A stretch of DNA of 64,000 nucleotides from Aromatoleum bremense (GCF_017894365.1 NZ_CP059467.1:2604001-2668000); one strand, 5' to 3'. Positions 27,656 through 35,946 are shown, counted from the first letter of the stretch. Program-made: numbers and translations. Notes: generated from the sequence alone by a model not told the origin.

Positions 27656-27958
27656 ATGCCCTCGGACACACTCGACATCACCTTGCTCGGCAAGGCTTAC
27701 TCCGTGACCTGTCGTTCGGAAGACAAGGAAGGTCTGCTCGCGGCGGTTTCTTATCTGGACGAAAAACTCAACGGTCTGGCCGGCAAGACGCATGCGTCGG
27801 GGGAGAAGCTCGCGATGATGACGGCGCTGAACATCGCCCACGAATTTTTGCAGTTTCAGCGCTCCGGCGGGTTTGACATGCAGGCCGTGAAGCGTAGAAT
27901 CAATTTCGTAAACGCACGCCTCGACGGGGTGCTCGCGCAGCGAGAAAAGCTTTTCTGA
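27656..27958 (+). CDS. zapA: Cell division protein ZapA
   Basis: A 100-residue cytoplasmic FtsZ-ring stabiliser. The N-terminal beta part (LDITLLGKAYSVTC, then EDKEGLLAAVSYLDEKL) and long C-terminal helix (AMMTALNIAHEFLQFQ) match ZapA. ATG at 27656 directly follows the ZapB-like gene. The 6S RNA gene begins about 52 bp downstream, the classical zapA-ssrS arrangement. Confidence 0.95.
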   Translation: MPSDTLDITLLGKAYSVTCRSEDKEGLLAAVSYLDEKLNGLAGKTHASGEKLAMMTALNIAHEFLQFQRSGGFDMQAVKRRINFVNARLDGVLAQREKLF

Positions 27959-28010
27959 CAAAGGCTTGGCGCGAGTTGGACAAAGGTTTGGCGTGAGTTG
28001 AAAGATCAAT

Positions 28011-28186
28011 CCCCCGCCTGTTCGTTGAAGTCGTAGATTCCTTGGACCAATGTCGAGAGACTTGGTCGCGGACCATGGATGCCGCAGGTGTGCACGCCCC
28101 TCGCCGGGTGAGCCTGATGCGGAAGGGAAGCGACCTCCCTGAACCCCAGGTTCAGGATGCCGGCGGAGACGAAACAGGTGGGGGGC
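28011..28186 (+). ncRNA. ssrS: 6S RNA
   Basis: A roughly 176-nt non-coding RNA that binds the sigma-70 RNA polymerase holoenzyme in stationary phase. Evidence is position (immediately after zapA), a closing stem between cccccgcctgttcg (28011-28024) and cgaaacaggtggggg (28170-28184), and internal segments resembling 6S RNAs, including ctccctgaacccc paired with ggttcaggatgccggc. A terminator follows. Ends are estimated from the closing stem and may be off by several bases. Confidence 0.85.
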
Positions 28187-28192
28187 CAAATT

Positions 28193-28231
28193 GAGAGGCA
28201 CGGATTGCAGTCCGTGCCTCTCTTGTTTTTT
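28193..28231 (+). terminator. Intrinsic terminator after 6S RNA
   Basis: gagaggcacgga (28193-28204) and tccgtgcctctc (28211-28222) form a perfect 12-bp stem with a 6-nt loop, followed by ttgtttttt. It ends the zapA-6S transcript and separates it from the permease gene. Confidence 0.9.
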
Positions 28232-28273
28232 GCGGGCGTTTTTCATTGTCTGCCAGCTGATGGGACTGGAAGC

Positions 28274-29080
28274 ATGGTTTTCGATGTGTGGTGGTTGAGC
28301 TACCTTGCGCTCGGTGCGTTCGTCGGTTTCTTTGCCGGCCTGCTGGGCGTCGGCGGCGGCGGGATCATGGTGCCGGTGCTGACGAGCCTCTTCATCGCGC
28401 AGGGTTTCGCGGTCGACAGCGTCGTGCACCTCGCACTCGGTACGTCGATGGCGGCGATCGTGATGACTTCGCTGTCGAGTCTGCGCGCTCACAATCGCCA
28501 TGGCGCCGTGCGCTGGGATGTCGTGCGCAGCATTACCCCGGGAATCCTGCTCGGCACCTTCGCCGCGACCTTCATCGCGTCCCGGGTCGCGTCCGAGCCG
28601 CTGGCGATCTTCTTTGCCGGCTTCATGGCTTACGTGGCGCTGCAGATGCTCGCAAACGTCAAGCCGAAGCCGTCGCGCGAGCTGCCGGGATTGCTCGGCA
28701 TGAGCGCGGTCGGTGCAGGGATCGGGGGCGTATCCGCCCTCGTCGCGATCGGCGGCGGGTCGTTGTCCGTGCCGTTCATGACCTGGTGCAACGTCAAGGT
28801 CCATAACGCGATCGGCACCTCGGCTGCGATCGGATTGCCGATCGCGCTCGCGGGCACTGCCGGTTACCTGGTCAATGGCTGGGATGGCGCGGGGATGCCC
28901 GAATACAGCCTGGGCTTCATCTACCTGCCGGCGTTGCTGCTGGTCAGCGGCGTGAGCATGTTCACCGCCCCGGTCGGCGCGAAACTCGCCCACCAGTTGC
29001 CGGTCGCAACGCTGAAGAAGGTGTTCGCGGGCGTGCTGATCCTGCTGTGCGCGAAGATGCTGCACGCGATTTTCTTTTGA
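28274..29080 (+). CDS. TauE/SafE family permease
   Basis: A 268-residue inner-membrane protein with about eight hydrophobic segments and the two family repeats GFFAGLLGVGGGGIMVPVL (near 18) and GIGGVSALVAIGGGSLSVPF (near 155). Members export sulfite, sulfoacetate or related anions; the substrate here is unknown. ATG at 28274 starts the first membrane segment; the open frame extending back to 28157 crosses the 6S terminator and is rejected. EgtB, a sulfur-transferring enzyme, follows 40 bp later, possibly on the same transcript. Confidence 0.88.
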   Translation: MVFDVWWLSYLALGAFVGFFAGLLGVGGGGIMVPVLTSLFIAQGFAVDSVVHLALGTSMAAIVMTSLSSLRAHNRHGAVRWDVVRSITPGILLGTFAATFIASRVASEPLAIFFAGFMAYVALQMLANVKPKPSRELPGLLGMSAVGAGIGGVSALVAIGGGSLSVPFMTWCNVKVHNAIGTSAAIGLPIALAGTAGYLVNGWDGAGMPEYSLGFIYLPALLLVSGVSMFTAPVGAKLAHQLPVATLKKVFAGVLILLCAKMLHAIFF

Positions 29081-29120
29081 GTCCGGCTGGTTCGCGGGGC
29101 GGCAACGGGGAGGTCGAGTC

Positions 29121-30422
29121 ATGAGGCGATTGCGGGCGGTGGGCGAGATGGCCGACGCAGATCCGGAGGCATTGCGCGAGGCATGCATTGGGGCATACCG
29201 CGACATCCGGGCGGACACCGAAGCGCTGGTCGCGCCGTTGTGTACGGAGGATTTCGTTATCCAGGCCGCCGACGAGGCGAGCCCGGCCAAGTGGCACCTG
29301 GCTCACGTGAGCTGGTTCTTCGAGACTTTCATCCTGCGCGAATACTCGCCGGGCTACGTCGAGTTCGATCCCGCGTACCGGGTCCTGTTCAATTCCTATT
29401 ACGAGCAGATCGGCGCTTTTCATCCGCGTGCGGCGCGCGGATTCCTTTCCCGGCCGACGGTCGAGGAAATCTACCGCTATCGCGCTCACGTCGATCGCCA
29501 CATGCTCGAGCTGCTCGACGACCGCCGCGACCGGCCGTGGCCGGAAATCCTCGAGCGCCTTGAAATCGGGCTGAATCACGAACAGCAGCATCAGGAACTG
29601 CTACTGACCGACATCAAGCGCAATTTCAGCGTCAATCCGCTGCGTCCTGCCTATCGCGCAGATCTGGCGGTGGCGCCGGCGCGTTCGCGCAGCGCGCTCG
29701 AGTGGCTAAGTTTTGGCGGCGGCCTGTGCGAGGTCGGCGATACCGGCGAAGGATTCGCGTACGACAACGAGCGTCCGCGCCACCGCGTGTGGATCGACCC
29801 TTTCCGGCTGGCGTCCCGGCCGGTGACGAACGGCGAGTTCCTCGCGTTCATGGAATCGGGCGGCTATGCCAATCCGGCGCTGTGGCTGTCGGATGGCTGG
29901 GCGCGGGTGAAGCAGTCGGAGTGGAGCAGTCCGCTGTACTGGGAGCGCATCGAAGGCGAATGGTGGCAGTTCACACTCGGCGGGATGCGGCGCGTGCATT
30001 CGGACGAACCGGTCTGCCACGTCAGCTATTACGAAGCGGACGCCTTCGCGACGTGGTCGGGGCGGCGCCTGCCGAGCGAGGCCGAATGGGAAGTGGCAGC
30101 CGCGGGTCACACAGTGGGCGGAAACCTGCGCGATGCGGGCTATCTCCATCCCGTCGTCGCGGACGCCGGTGAAGGCCTGCGCCAGCTCTACGGCGACGTG
30201 TGGGAACACACCGCGTCGGCGTATTTGCCGTATCCGGGCTTCCATGCCGCAGCCGGCGCGCTGGGCGAGTACAACGGCAAGTTCATGTGCAGCCAGATGG
30301 TGCTGCGCGGCGGTTCATGCGCGACTCCTGCCGACCATGTACGCCCGACTTATCGGAATTTCTTCTATCCGCACGAGCGCTGGCAGTTCCAGGGCTTTCG
30401 CCTCGCCGAGGACGGTGACTGA
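29121..30422 (+). CDS. egtB: EgtB-like sulfoxide synthase (ergothioneine biosynthesis family)
   Basis: A 433-residue non-haem iron enzyme of the EgtB/OvoA class, which joins a thiol compound to a trimethylated histidine. A DinB-like N-terminal domain carries the iron-binding histidines HLAH (near residue 59-62) and HEQQHQE (near 154-160). A formylglycine-generating-enzyme-like C-terminal domain has GRRLPSEAEWEVAA and the terminal FYPHERWQFQGFRLA. GGGAGG precedes the ATG at 29121. No EgtD-type histidine methyltransferase is in the window, so the pathway would need genes elsewhere. Confidence 0.9.
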   Translation: MRRLRAVGEMADADPEALREACIGAYRDIRADTEALVAPLCTEDFVIQAADEASPAKWHLAHVSWFFETFILREYSPGYVEFDPAYRVLFNSYYEQIGAFHPRAARGFLSRPTVEEIYRYRAHVDRHMLELLDDRRDRPWPEILERLEIGLNHEQQHQELLLTDIKRNFSVNPLRPAYRADLAVAPARSRSALEWLSFGGGLCEVGDTGEGFAYDNERPRHRVWIDPFRLASRPVTNGEFLAFMESGGYANPALWLSDGWARVKQSEWSSPLYWERIEGEWWQFTLGGMRRVHSDEPVCHVSYYEADAFATWSGRRLPSEAEWEVAAAGHTVGGNLRDAGYLHPVVADAGEGLRQLYGDVWEHTASAYLPYPGFHAAAGALGEYNGKFMCSQMVLRGGSCATPADHVRPTYRNFFYPHERWQFQGFRLAEDGD

Positions 30423-30448
30423 AACTTCGCCGCAGGCCGCCTGGGCGC

Positions 30449-31360
30449 TCACGGTGCCGACGTCAATCCCTCCATCAGCGTCTTCAGGTTGTGACGCATC
30501 ATGTCGAGGTAGGTCGGCGCCGGGCCGTCGGCGTTCGATAGCGCATCCGAGTACAGTGTCCCGCCGAGCCGCGCGCCGCTCTCGTGGCTGATGCGTTCGG
30601 CCAGCCGCGGATCACTGATGCTCTCGACGAACACGGCAGGGGGTTTCTCGCGCCGCAGCTGGCGGATCAGCTGCGCGATGCCGCTCGCCGAAGGTTCGGA
30701 CTGGGTGCTGATCCCGGCCGCGGCGAGGAAACGGACGTCGTAGGCGTGGCTGAAGTAGCCGAAGGCGTCGTGCGAGCTCACGACCTTGCGCCGCTCCGTC
30801 GGCACCGTCGCCAGCGTGCGGCGGATGGTCGCGTCGAGGGCTTCCAGTTCCGCCGTGTAGCGGGCGGCGTTCTGCCGGTAGACGGCAGCGCCGGCCGGAT
30901 CGGTCCGGATCAGCGCCTCGGCGATGTTGGCGACGTAACGGATCGCGTTCGAGACGTCCTGCCACGCGTGCGGGTCCACGGCGCCCTCGTGGGCATGTCC
31001 ATGTTCGTCCTCCTCTGCGAGCGGCCGGATGCCGGCGCTCGCGATCAGGACCGTGCCCTGGTAACCCGCGGATTGCGCCAGGCGCTGGATCCACTCGTCG
31101 AAGCCGAGGCCGTTGGCGACGATGAGCCGCGCGTTGCCGAGGCGCCGGGCGTCGGAGGGGCGGGGCTGGTAGTTGTGGGCGTCGGCGCCTGCGCCCACGA
31201 GGGTCGTCACGGCGACACGTTCTCCCCCGACGCGGCTGACGAAGTCGCCGAGGATGCTGAAGCTCGCGACCACTTCGAGCGGCGCGGCGCGCAGCGCCGG
31301 GGAGACGAGTGCAAGACCGAACGCGAGCGCGGCGAGGAGGGCGATTTTCAGATGATTCAT
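30449..31360 (-). CDS. znuA: Zinc/manganese ABC transporter substrate-binding protein (ZnuA-like)
   Basis: A 303-residue periplasmic metal receptor with a signal peptide (about 1-26, ending LRAAP). Ligand-type motifs are AHNYQPRPSD (near 61), a short His/Glu-rich loop EEDEHGHAHEG (near 116), VDPHAWQDV (near 128) and SSHDAFGYF (near 195). The His-rich loop favours zinc over manganese. It is last in the zur-controlled operon, 23 bp after znuB. ATG at 31360 is chosen because it begins the signal peptide. Confidence 0.92.
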   Translation of the reverse strand: MNHLKIALLAALAFGLALVSPALRAAPLEVVASFSILGDFVSRVGGERVAVTTLVGAGADAHNYQPRPSDARRLGNARLIVANGLGFDEWIQRLAQSAGYQGTVLIASAGIRPLAEEDEHGHAHEGAVDPHAWQDVSNAIRYVANIAEALIRTDPAGAAVYRQNAARYTAELEALDATIRRTLATVPTERRKVVSSHDAFGYFSHAYDVRFLAAAGISTQSEPSASGIAQLIRQLRREKPPAVFVESISDPRLAERISHESGARLGGTLYSDALSNADGPAPTYLDMMRHNLKTLMEGLTSAP

Positions 31361-31383
31361 CGGTACTGTGACGACAGGGCGGT

Positions 31384-32253
31384 TCAGGATTCGAGATGCG
31401 GGCGACGCTCGAGCCGCGCGCCGAGCATGCCGCCGGGCGCCAGCGCGAGCGACAGCAGATAGACGGTGCCGGCGGCCAGGATGATCGCCGGTCCCGCCGG
31501 GACGTCGGCATGAAACGACGCGAGCAGGCCGCCGATGCCGCTCGCCATGGCGATCAGGATCGCCAGCGCCAGCATCGAGGGCAGACGCCTGACCCACAGC
31601 CGCGCCGCGGCGGCGGGGAGGATCATGATGCCGACCGCCATCAGCGTCCCGAGCGCGTGAAAGCCGCTCACGAGATTCAGCACGACGAGGACCAGGAAGC
31701 CATAGTGGGCGACCGGGCTCGTGCCGCTGACGCTGCGCAGGAACGCGGCATCGAAGCATTCGATCACCAGCGGGCGGTAGAGCAGCGCCAGCGCGAACAG
31801 CGTCAGCGTCGAGATCGCGCTGATCAGCAGCAGCGAGTTGTCATCGAGGGCGAGCACCGAGCCGAACAGTACGTGCAGCAGATCGAGGTTGCGCCCGCGC
31901 AGCGACACGATCATCACGCCGGTCGCGATCGACAGCAGGTAGAACGCGGCGAGGCTGGCGTCCTCCTTGAGGATCGACGAGCGCGCGACGAGCCCCGCGG
32001 CGAGCGCGACGACCAGCCCGGCGATGATCCCGCCGACCGTCATCGCGCCGAGCGACAGGCCGAACGCAAGGTAGCCCAGTGCCGCGCCCGGCAGGATCGC
32101 GTGCGCCATCGCGTCGCCCATCAGGCTCATGCGGCGCAACAGCAGGAACACCCCAACCGGCGTCGCCCCCAGCGCGAGCGCGAGGCAGCCCGCCAGGCCG
32201 CGGCGCATGAACTCGAACTCGAGGAACGGAGTGAGCAGGGCATCCGCGATCAT
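31384..32253 (-). CDS. znuB: Zinc ABC transporter permease (ZnuB-like)
   Basis: A 289-residue ABC-3 family inner-membrane permease with about eight membrane segments and the family segment SLMGDAMAHAILPGAALGYL near 45-65. It forms the channel for metal delivered by ZnuA. Its ATG at 32253 overlaps the znuC stop by 4 bp. Confidence 0.94.
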   Translation of the reverse strand: MIADALLTPFLEFEFMRRGLAGCLALALGATPVGVFLLLRRMSLMGDAMAHAILPGAALGYLAFGLSLGAMTVGGIIAGLVVALAAGLVARSSILKEDASLAAFYLLSIATGVMIVSLRGRNLDLLHVLFGSVLALDDNSLLLISAISTLTLFALALLYRPLVIECFDAAFLRSVSGTSPVAHYGFLVLVVLNLVSGFHALGTLMAVGIMILPAAAARLWVRRLPSMLALAILIAMASGIGGLLASFHADVPAGPAIILAAGTVYLLSLALAPGGMLGARLERRPHLES

Positions 32254-33017
32254 GCGGCCCCCGGCTCGGGTTGTCGCTGACAGACGCGCGCCGCATCGTC
32301 GAAATCGCTCGCGAGGCGGCGCGCGATGGCGAGGCGCTCGTTGGTGAGGACCTCGGCGGTCGGGCCGAAGCCGACTGGTTCGCGCGCGAGCAGCAAGCAT
32401 TCGGGAAAGTGCCGGCGCACGAGTTCCAGGTCGTGCAGTACCGCGAGAATCGTCCGGCCTTCGGCATGCCAGCCAAGGACGATCGTGACCAGATCCTCGA
32501 TGGTGCGGGTGTCGATGGCGTTGAACGGCTCGTCGAGCAGCAGCAGCGGTGCGTCCTGGAGCATCATCCGGGCGAAGCGCGCACGCTGCAGCTGTCCGCC
32601 CGACAGCGCGCCGATCTGGCGCGATTCGAAGCCGGACAGGCCGACCGCGGCGAGCGCCGCGTGCACGCGTTCGGCCTGGTCACGGCGCAGTCCGCCGAAC
32701 GCGCCGATGTCGCGCCACAATCCCATTGCGACCATGTCGAAGACGCATACCGGAAAGCTGCGGTCGAGCTCGCTTTGCTGCGGCAGGTAGGCGACGCCTT
32801 CGCGGCCGGCCTTCAGCCGGAAAGTCCCCTGCAGCGGCGAGAGGTCGCCGGTCAGCGCCTTGAGCAGCGTCGATTTGCCGGCGCCGTTTGGGCCGACGAT
32901 TGCGACCAGCGCGCCGCTCGCAATGTCGCAGCTGAGGTGGTGCACGGCCGGGTGCCGGTCGTAGCCGAGCGTGAGGTTCTCCAGGTGCAGCGCCGGGACG
33001 TCGGTGTCGCGTTTCAT
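32250..33017 (-). CDS. znuC: Zinc ABC transporter ATP-binding protein (ZnuC-like)
   Basis: A 255-residue ATPase: Walker A GPNGAGKST near residue 42-50, signature LSGGQLQRARFARM near 140, Walker B LLLLDEPFNAID near 160, switch His in VLHDLELV near 195. It energises ZnuB. ATG at 33017 overlaps the stop of the small His-rich protein by 4 bp, so the two are translated together. Confidence 0.94.
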   Translation of the reverse strand: MKRDTDVPALHLENLTLGYDRHPAVHHLSCDIASGALVAIVGPNGAGKSTLLKALTGDLSPLQGTFRLKAGREGVAYLPQQSELDRSFPVCVFDMVAMGLWRDIGAFGGLRRDQAERVHAALAAVGLSGFESRQIGALSGGQLQRARFARMMLQDAPLLLLDEPFNAIDTRTIEDLVTIVLGWHAEGRTILAVLHDLELVRRHFPECLLLAREPVGFGPTAEVLTNERLAIARRLASDFDDAARVCQRQPEPGAA

Positions 33018-33220
33018 GAGAGTGCCCAGCCGATCGTGATCCACAGCAGCGCTGCGCCGGCGGCGGCGAGCGCGAGCCGGGTGCCGACCCCCTGTACGAG
33101 AACTGACGAGCTGAACGACGGGTGGGGGTGAGGAGGCGCGAGCGCAGCATGCCGGCCATGTCCGTGCGGGCCGTGGGGGTGGGACGCGGTTGCCGCGGCC
33201 GGGGAAGGGACGGGATTCAT
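33014..33220 (-). CDS. Small His-rich single-span membrane protein in zinc operon
   Basis: A 68-residue protein with seven histidines in about 20 residues (HPHGPHGHGRH at residues 14-24, then HPHP) and one C-terminal membrane helix (LALAAAGAALLWITIGWALS). It lies between zur and znuC; its TGA overlaps the znuC ATG, the same coupling seen elsewhere in this operon, which argues it is real. The His stretch suggests metal binding or local zinc buffering at the inner membrane. I recognise no named family. ATG at 33220 lacks a strong ribosome-binding site. Confidence 0.6.
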   Translation of the reverse strand: MNPVPSPAAATASHPHGPHGHGRHAALAPPHPHPSFSSSVLVQGVGTRLALAAAGAALLWITIGWALS

Positions 33221-33273
33221 TGTCGGAGCAGAGGTGGCAGATTCGTCGCGGGAAGTGGGGTATGCGCCGGCGC

Positions 33274-33726
33274 TCATGCGCCCTCGGCTCGCCGGCACCC
33301 GCAATCCGGGCACGTGCCGTGGAAGACGAGTTCGGCCCGCTCGGGGCGATATCCGGCAGGCAGCGCCAGGCTCTCGTCCGGGCGTATCGATTCCAGACAC
33401 ACGACGTGACCGCAGCGGTCGCAATGGAAATGCGCGTGCGCACCGGCGTTGTCGCCGCCGCTGTTGAAGCGCCACGCGCGGTCCGGCCCGCTGACGCGAT
33501 GCGCGAGCCCCTGCTCCACGAGCCAGTCGAGCGTGCGGTAGAGCGTGACGCGGTCGTGATGCACATCGAGCGCAAGCAGCCGCGCCGCGATGTCGTCATG
33601 GCTCAGCGAATGGGCGCTGTCACGCAGGATTCCGAGCACCGCGAGGCGGGTGCGCGTAATGCGTCCCCCGCATCCCGCGATCAATGCGGCAGCGCTTTTT
33701 TCGGAAGGCAGGGTCGGGGCGGGCAT
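33274..33726 (-). CDS. zur: Fur-family zinc uptake regulator (Zur)
   Basis: A 150-residue DNA-binding repressor. The winged helix (about 20-85, HDRVTLYRTLDWLVEQGL as recognition region) is followed by the metal-binding dimerisation domain with HAHFHCDRCGHVVCLE and a C-terminal CPDCGC, the two CxxC pairs of the structural zinc site. Being first in the operon with znuCBA identifies it as Zur rather than Fur. It probably represses its own operon through the palindrome at 33753-33771. Confidence 0.92.
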   Translation of the reverse strand: MPAPTLPSEKSAAALIAGCGGRITRTRLAVLGILRDSAHSLSHDDIAARLLALDVHHDRVTLYRTLDWLVEQGLAHRVSGPDRAWRFNSGGDNAGAHAHFHCDRCGHVVCLESIRPDESLALPAGYRPERAELVFHGTCPDCGCRRAEGA

Positions 33727-33752
33727 GGCTGGGCCGGGGTGCAGGTGTCGCT

Positions 33753-33771
33753 AACGCAACATTGTAGCATT
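33753..33771. promoter_or_regulatory. Zur-box-like palindrome upstream of zur
   Basis: aacgcaaca, one base, then tgtagcatt: a 9-1-9 inverted repeat with 7 of 9 pairs matching, 27-45 bp before the zur ATG. AT-rich 9-1-9 palindromes of this kind are typical for Fur/Zur proteins. It is positioned to control the whole zur-znuCBA operon. Assignment is by eye and context. Confidence 0.6.
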
Positions 33772-33959
33772 TCAGGGGCGGAGCTCGGTGCCGTGTTGAT
33801 GGGTGAACTCTTCGTCGTGTGACCGCCGCTCGCCCATCGCCTCGGCCTGCTCCACAATCTGGGCGAGGGGCCGGGCGTTGTGTGCTTGATATCAGCGTGC
33901 CTGATAAGGTCGGCCCGCCCGCCGTGGAGGCAGGAGCCGATTCCCTTACAATCGCCGGC

Positions 33960-34811
33960 ATGAACCCTTCCGATACGCACGACCACGGCGCCGAGGCGTC
34001 ACCGTTGGGCCAGTCCGTCGTCTATCCCGACAGCTACGCCCCGGAGCTCCTGTTCCCGATTGCGCGGCAGATCAAGCGCGACGAACTGGGCCTCGCCCCC
34101 GACACGCTTCCGTTCGTTGGCGAGGACCTGTGGAACGCGTACGAACTGTCGTGGCTGAACTCGCGCGGCAAGCCGGTCGCCGCGATCGGCACGTTCCGCG
34201 TTCCCGTCACGTCACCGCGCCTGATCGAGTCGAAATCGCTGAAGCTCTACCTGAACTCTTTCAACCAGCATCGATTCGTCGATCCGACGCTCGTGCACGA
34301 CACGCTGACGCGTGACCTGTCCACCGCCGCCGGCGCGCCGGTCGCGGTATCGATCGAGGTCCTGTCGCGTCGGCCGACGCGTGTTTTCGGCTACCCGCAT
34401 GGTGTGTTGCTCGACGAGATCGACATCGAGATCGACACCTACCGGACCGACCCTGCTTTCCTGCAAAGCGACTTCAATGCCGACGAAGTCAGCGAGACGC
34501 TGTATTCGCATCTGCTGAAATCCAACTGTCTCGTCACCGGCCAGCCCGACTGGGGGACCATCGTCCTGCGCTACATCGGCCCGCCGATCGACCGCGCCGG
34601 GCTGCTGCGCTACATCGTTTCGTTCCGCAGCCACAACGAATTCCACGAGCAATGTGTCGAACGGATATTCTGTGATGTGCTGCGCCGCTGTGCGCCGCGG
34701 CATCTGGCGGTCTGGGCGCGCTACACGCGGCGCGGGGGGCTCGATATCAACCCTTTCCGTTCGACCGGCCACTTCACGCAATTCGACAATATCGCCGAGG
34801 TGCGCCAATGA
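33960..34811 (+). CDS. queF: NADPH-dependent 7-cyano-7-deazaguanine reductase QueF
   Basis: A 283-residue enzyme reducing preQ0 to preQ1 in queuosine synthesis, of the long unimodular-pair (YqcD/E. coli type) class. The catalytic Cys lies in SNCLVTGQPDWGT (near 192) with the partner Asp seven residues later; substrate-binding SHNEFHEQC is near 225 and the NADPH-type motif ESKSLKLYLNSFN near 92. ATG at 33960 is preceded by no strong ribosome-binding site, but the N-terminus fits the family. Confidence 0.95.
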   Translation: MNPSDTHDHGAEASPLGQSVVYPDSYAPELLFPIARQIKRDELGLAPDTLPFVGEDLWNAYELSWLNSRGKPVAAIGTFRVPVTSPRLIESKSLKLYLNSFNQHRFVDPTLVHDTLTRDLSTAAGAPVAVSIEVLSRRPTRVFGYPHGVLLDEIDIEIDTYRTDPAFLQSDFNADEVSETLYSHLLKSNCLVTGQPDWGTIVLRYIGPPIDRAGLLRYIVSFRSHNEFHEQCVERIFCDVLRRCAPRHLAVWARYTRRGGLDINPFRSTGHFTQFDNIAEVRQ

Positions 34812-34856
34812 ACCAGGCCGCTTTCAGCGCCGCGCGATGCCGGATCGCGCCGAACG

Positions 34857-35210
34857 CTAATACAAGTCGGTGAAGCGCCCGAGCCACAGCCAGTCGACGC
34901 CGAGCAGCACGACGACGATCAGCGTCCAGCACGCGACGACGAAGCAGCCGGCGGCGAGAACGTCGGCGCCGATGTGGCACAGTGCACCTCCGGCGCTGTA
35001 GCACAGTCCGGTCAGGATCACCCATTTCATGATGAAGCCCGGCAGGTATACCCGCATCGCGCGGTTGTGGCGGTAGTTCTGCTGGCGCTCGAGGCTACTG
35101 CCCCGCGTGACGTCGCGAAAATACTGGAACGGCCACAGGAAACGGTAGGCGACCCGCCACAGCGGGTCGCCGGACCGGGAGAAATCTGGTTGCTCGTCGC
35201 CAACAGTCAT
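34857..35210 (-). CDS. Small two-span membrane protein of unknown function
   Basis: A 117-residue protein convergent with queF. The N-terminal half is soluble and basic (FQYFRDVTRGSSLERQQNYRHNRAMRVYLP). Two membrane helices follow (about 60-80 and 84-108), ending VDWLWLGRFTDLY. I do not recognise a named family. ATG at 35210. Confidence 0.65.
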   Translation of the reverse strand: MTVGDEQPDFSRSGDPLWRVAYRFLWPFQYFRDVTRGSSLERQQNYRHNRAMRVYLPGFIMKWVILTGLCYSAGGALCHIGADVLAAGCFVVACWTLIVVVLLGVDWLWLGRFTDLY

Positions 35211-35619
35211 GGGTCGCCCTTTCGTCCCTGGCCGCCACGTGCCGGATGACGCGGCTCACTCGAGATCGCCACGTCGGCACGGTTCGGCCTGGCCACTGCC
35301 GATATCGCTGCCGGATGCGTGTCTCTTCCGGTGTCACGAGCCTGCCTTATGCTGGGGAGCGTTTCACGCCTCAAACAGTTCCGGCCGGGGGAGAACATTC
35401 CCGGTTTCGGAGCGCTGCGCCGCGTGCCCTGCATTCCAGGCGCCCGGAAAGTCGACGTCAACGCAAGCCGGGACCGAGGCGTTGATTGCTCAGGTCCGGA
35501 CGGCGCGTTTGCGAGACTTGAATCGATGTTCGCGCAACAGTGTTGCGTCGTAGTCAAATCCGAGCCGCTGGTTTAATATCCGGCCACCTTTTTACACCAC
35601 CCCTGATGAGGAAAAGAGC
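35211..35619. other. Intergenic region with promoter-side palindrome, no gene seen
   Basis: A 409-bp gap between divergent genes. I see no credible coding frame or RNA gene. It holds a perfect 7-1-7 palindrome, cgcaacagtgttgcg (35533-35547), about 73 bp upstream of the cytochrome ATG, an AT-richer stretch (ggtttaatatcc) near 35570 that may be the cytochrome -10 region, and a strong ribosome-binding site gaggaaaag just before 35620. Confidence 0.5.
35533..35547. promoter_or_regulatory. 7-1-7 perfect palindrome upstream of cytochrome c gene
   Basis: cgcaaca, g, tgttgcg. It is located 72-87 bp before the start codon, within reach of the promoter. It does not match the FNR consensus I know (ttgatNNNNatcaa). 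The bound regulator is unknown. Confidence 0.4.
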
Positions 35620-35928
35620 ATGAAACTGTTCGTTGCCGCCGCGGTTGCCGCTGGCCTGCTGTCCACCGCCCCGGCGTTCGCTTCTGCTGAACTGGCCAAG
35701 GCCAAGAACTGCCTCGCCTGTCATGCGGTCGACAAGAAGCTGGTCGGCCCCGCGTACAAGGACGTGGCGAAGAAATACGCCGGTCAGGGTGATGCAGTCG
35801 CCAAGCTGGCCGACAAGATCCAGAAGGGTGGCTCCGGCGTCTGGGGTCCGGTGCCGATGCCGGCGAATCCGCAAGTCAGCGCCGACGAAGCCAAGCTGCT
35901 TGCGACCTGGGTGCTGTCGCAGAAGTAA
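35620..35928 (+). CDS. Class I cytochrome c (c551/c552-type)
   Basis: A 102-residue periplasmic electron carrier. Signal peptide about 1-22 (VAAAVAAGLLSTAPAFA). The single haem site is CLACH near residue 30-34; the axial Met lies in GPVPMPANPQ near 77. Mature size of about 80 residues fits small c551/c552 donors to nitrite reductase or oxidases. Gene is monocistronic with a good ribosome-binding site and its own terminator. Confidence 0.95.
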   Translation: MKLFVAAAVAAGLLSTAPAFASAELAKAKNCLACHAVDKKLVGPAYKDVAKKYAGQGDAVAKLADKIQKGGSGVWGPVPMPANPQVSADEAKLLATWVLSQK

Positions 35929-35946
35929 TCGGCGCCACATCGGAAG

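Noticed and set aside
28157..28273. A longer N-terminus for the TauE/SafE permease
   Set aside because: It would start inside the 6S RNA and translate through its terminator; the first membrane segment begins at 28274.
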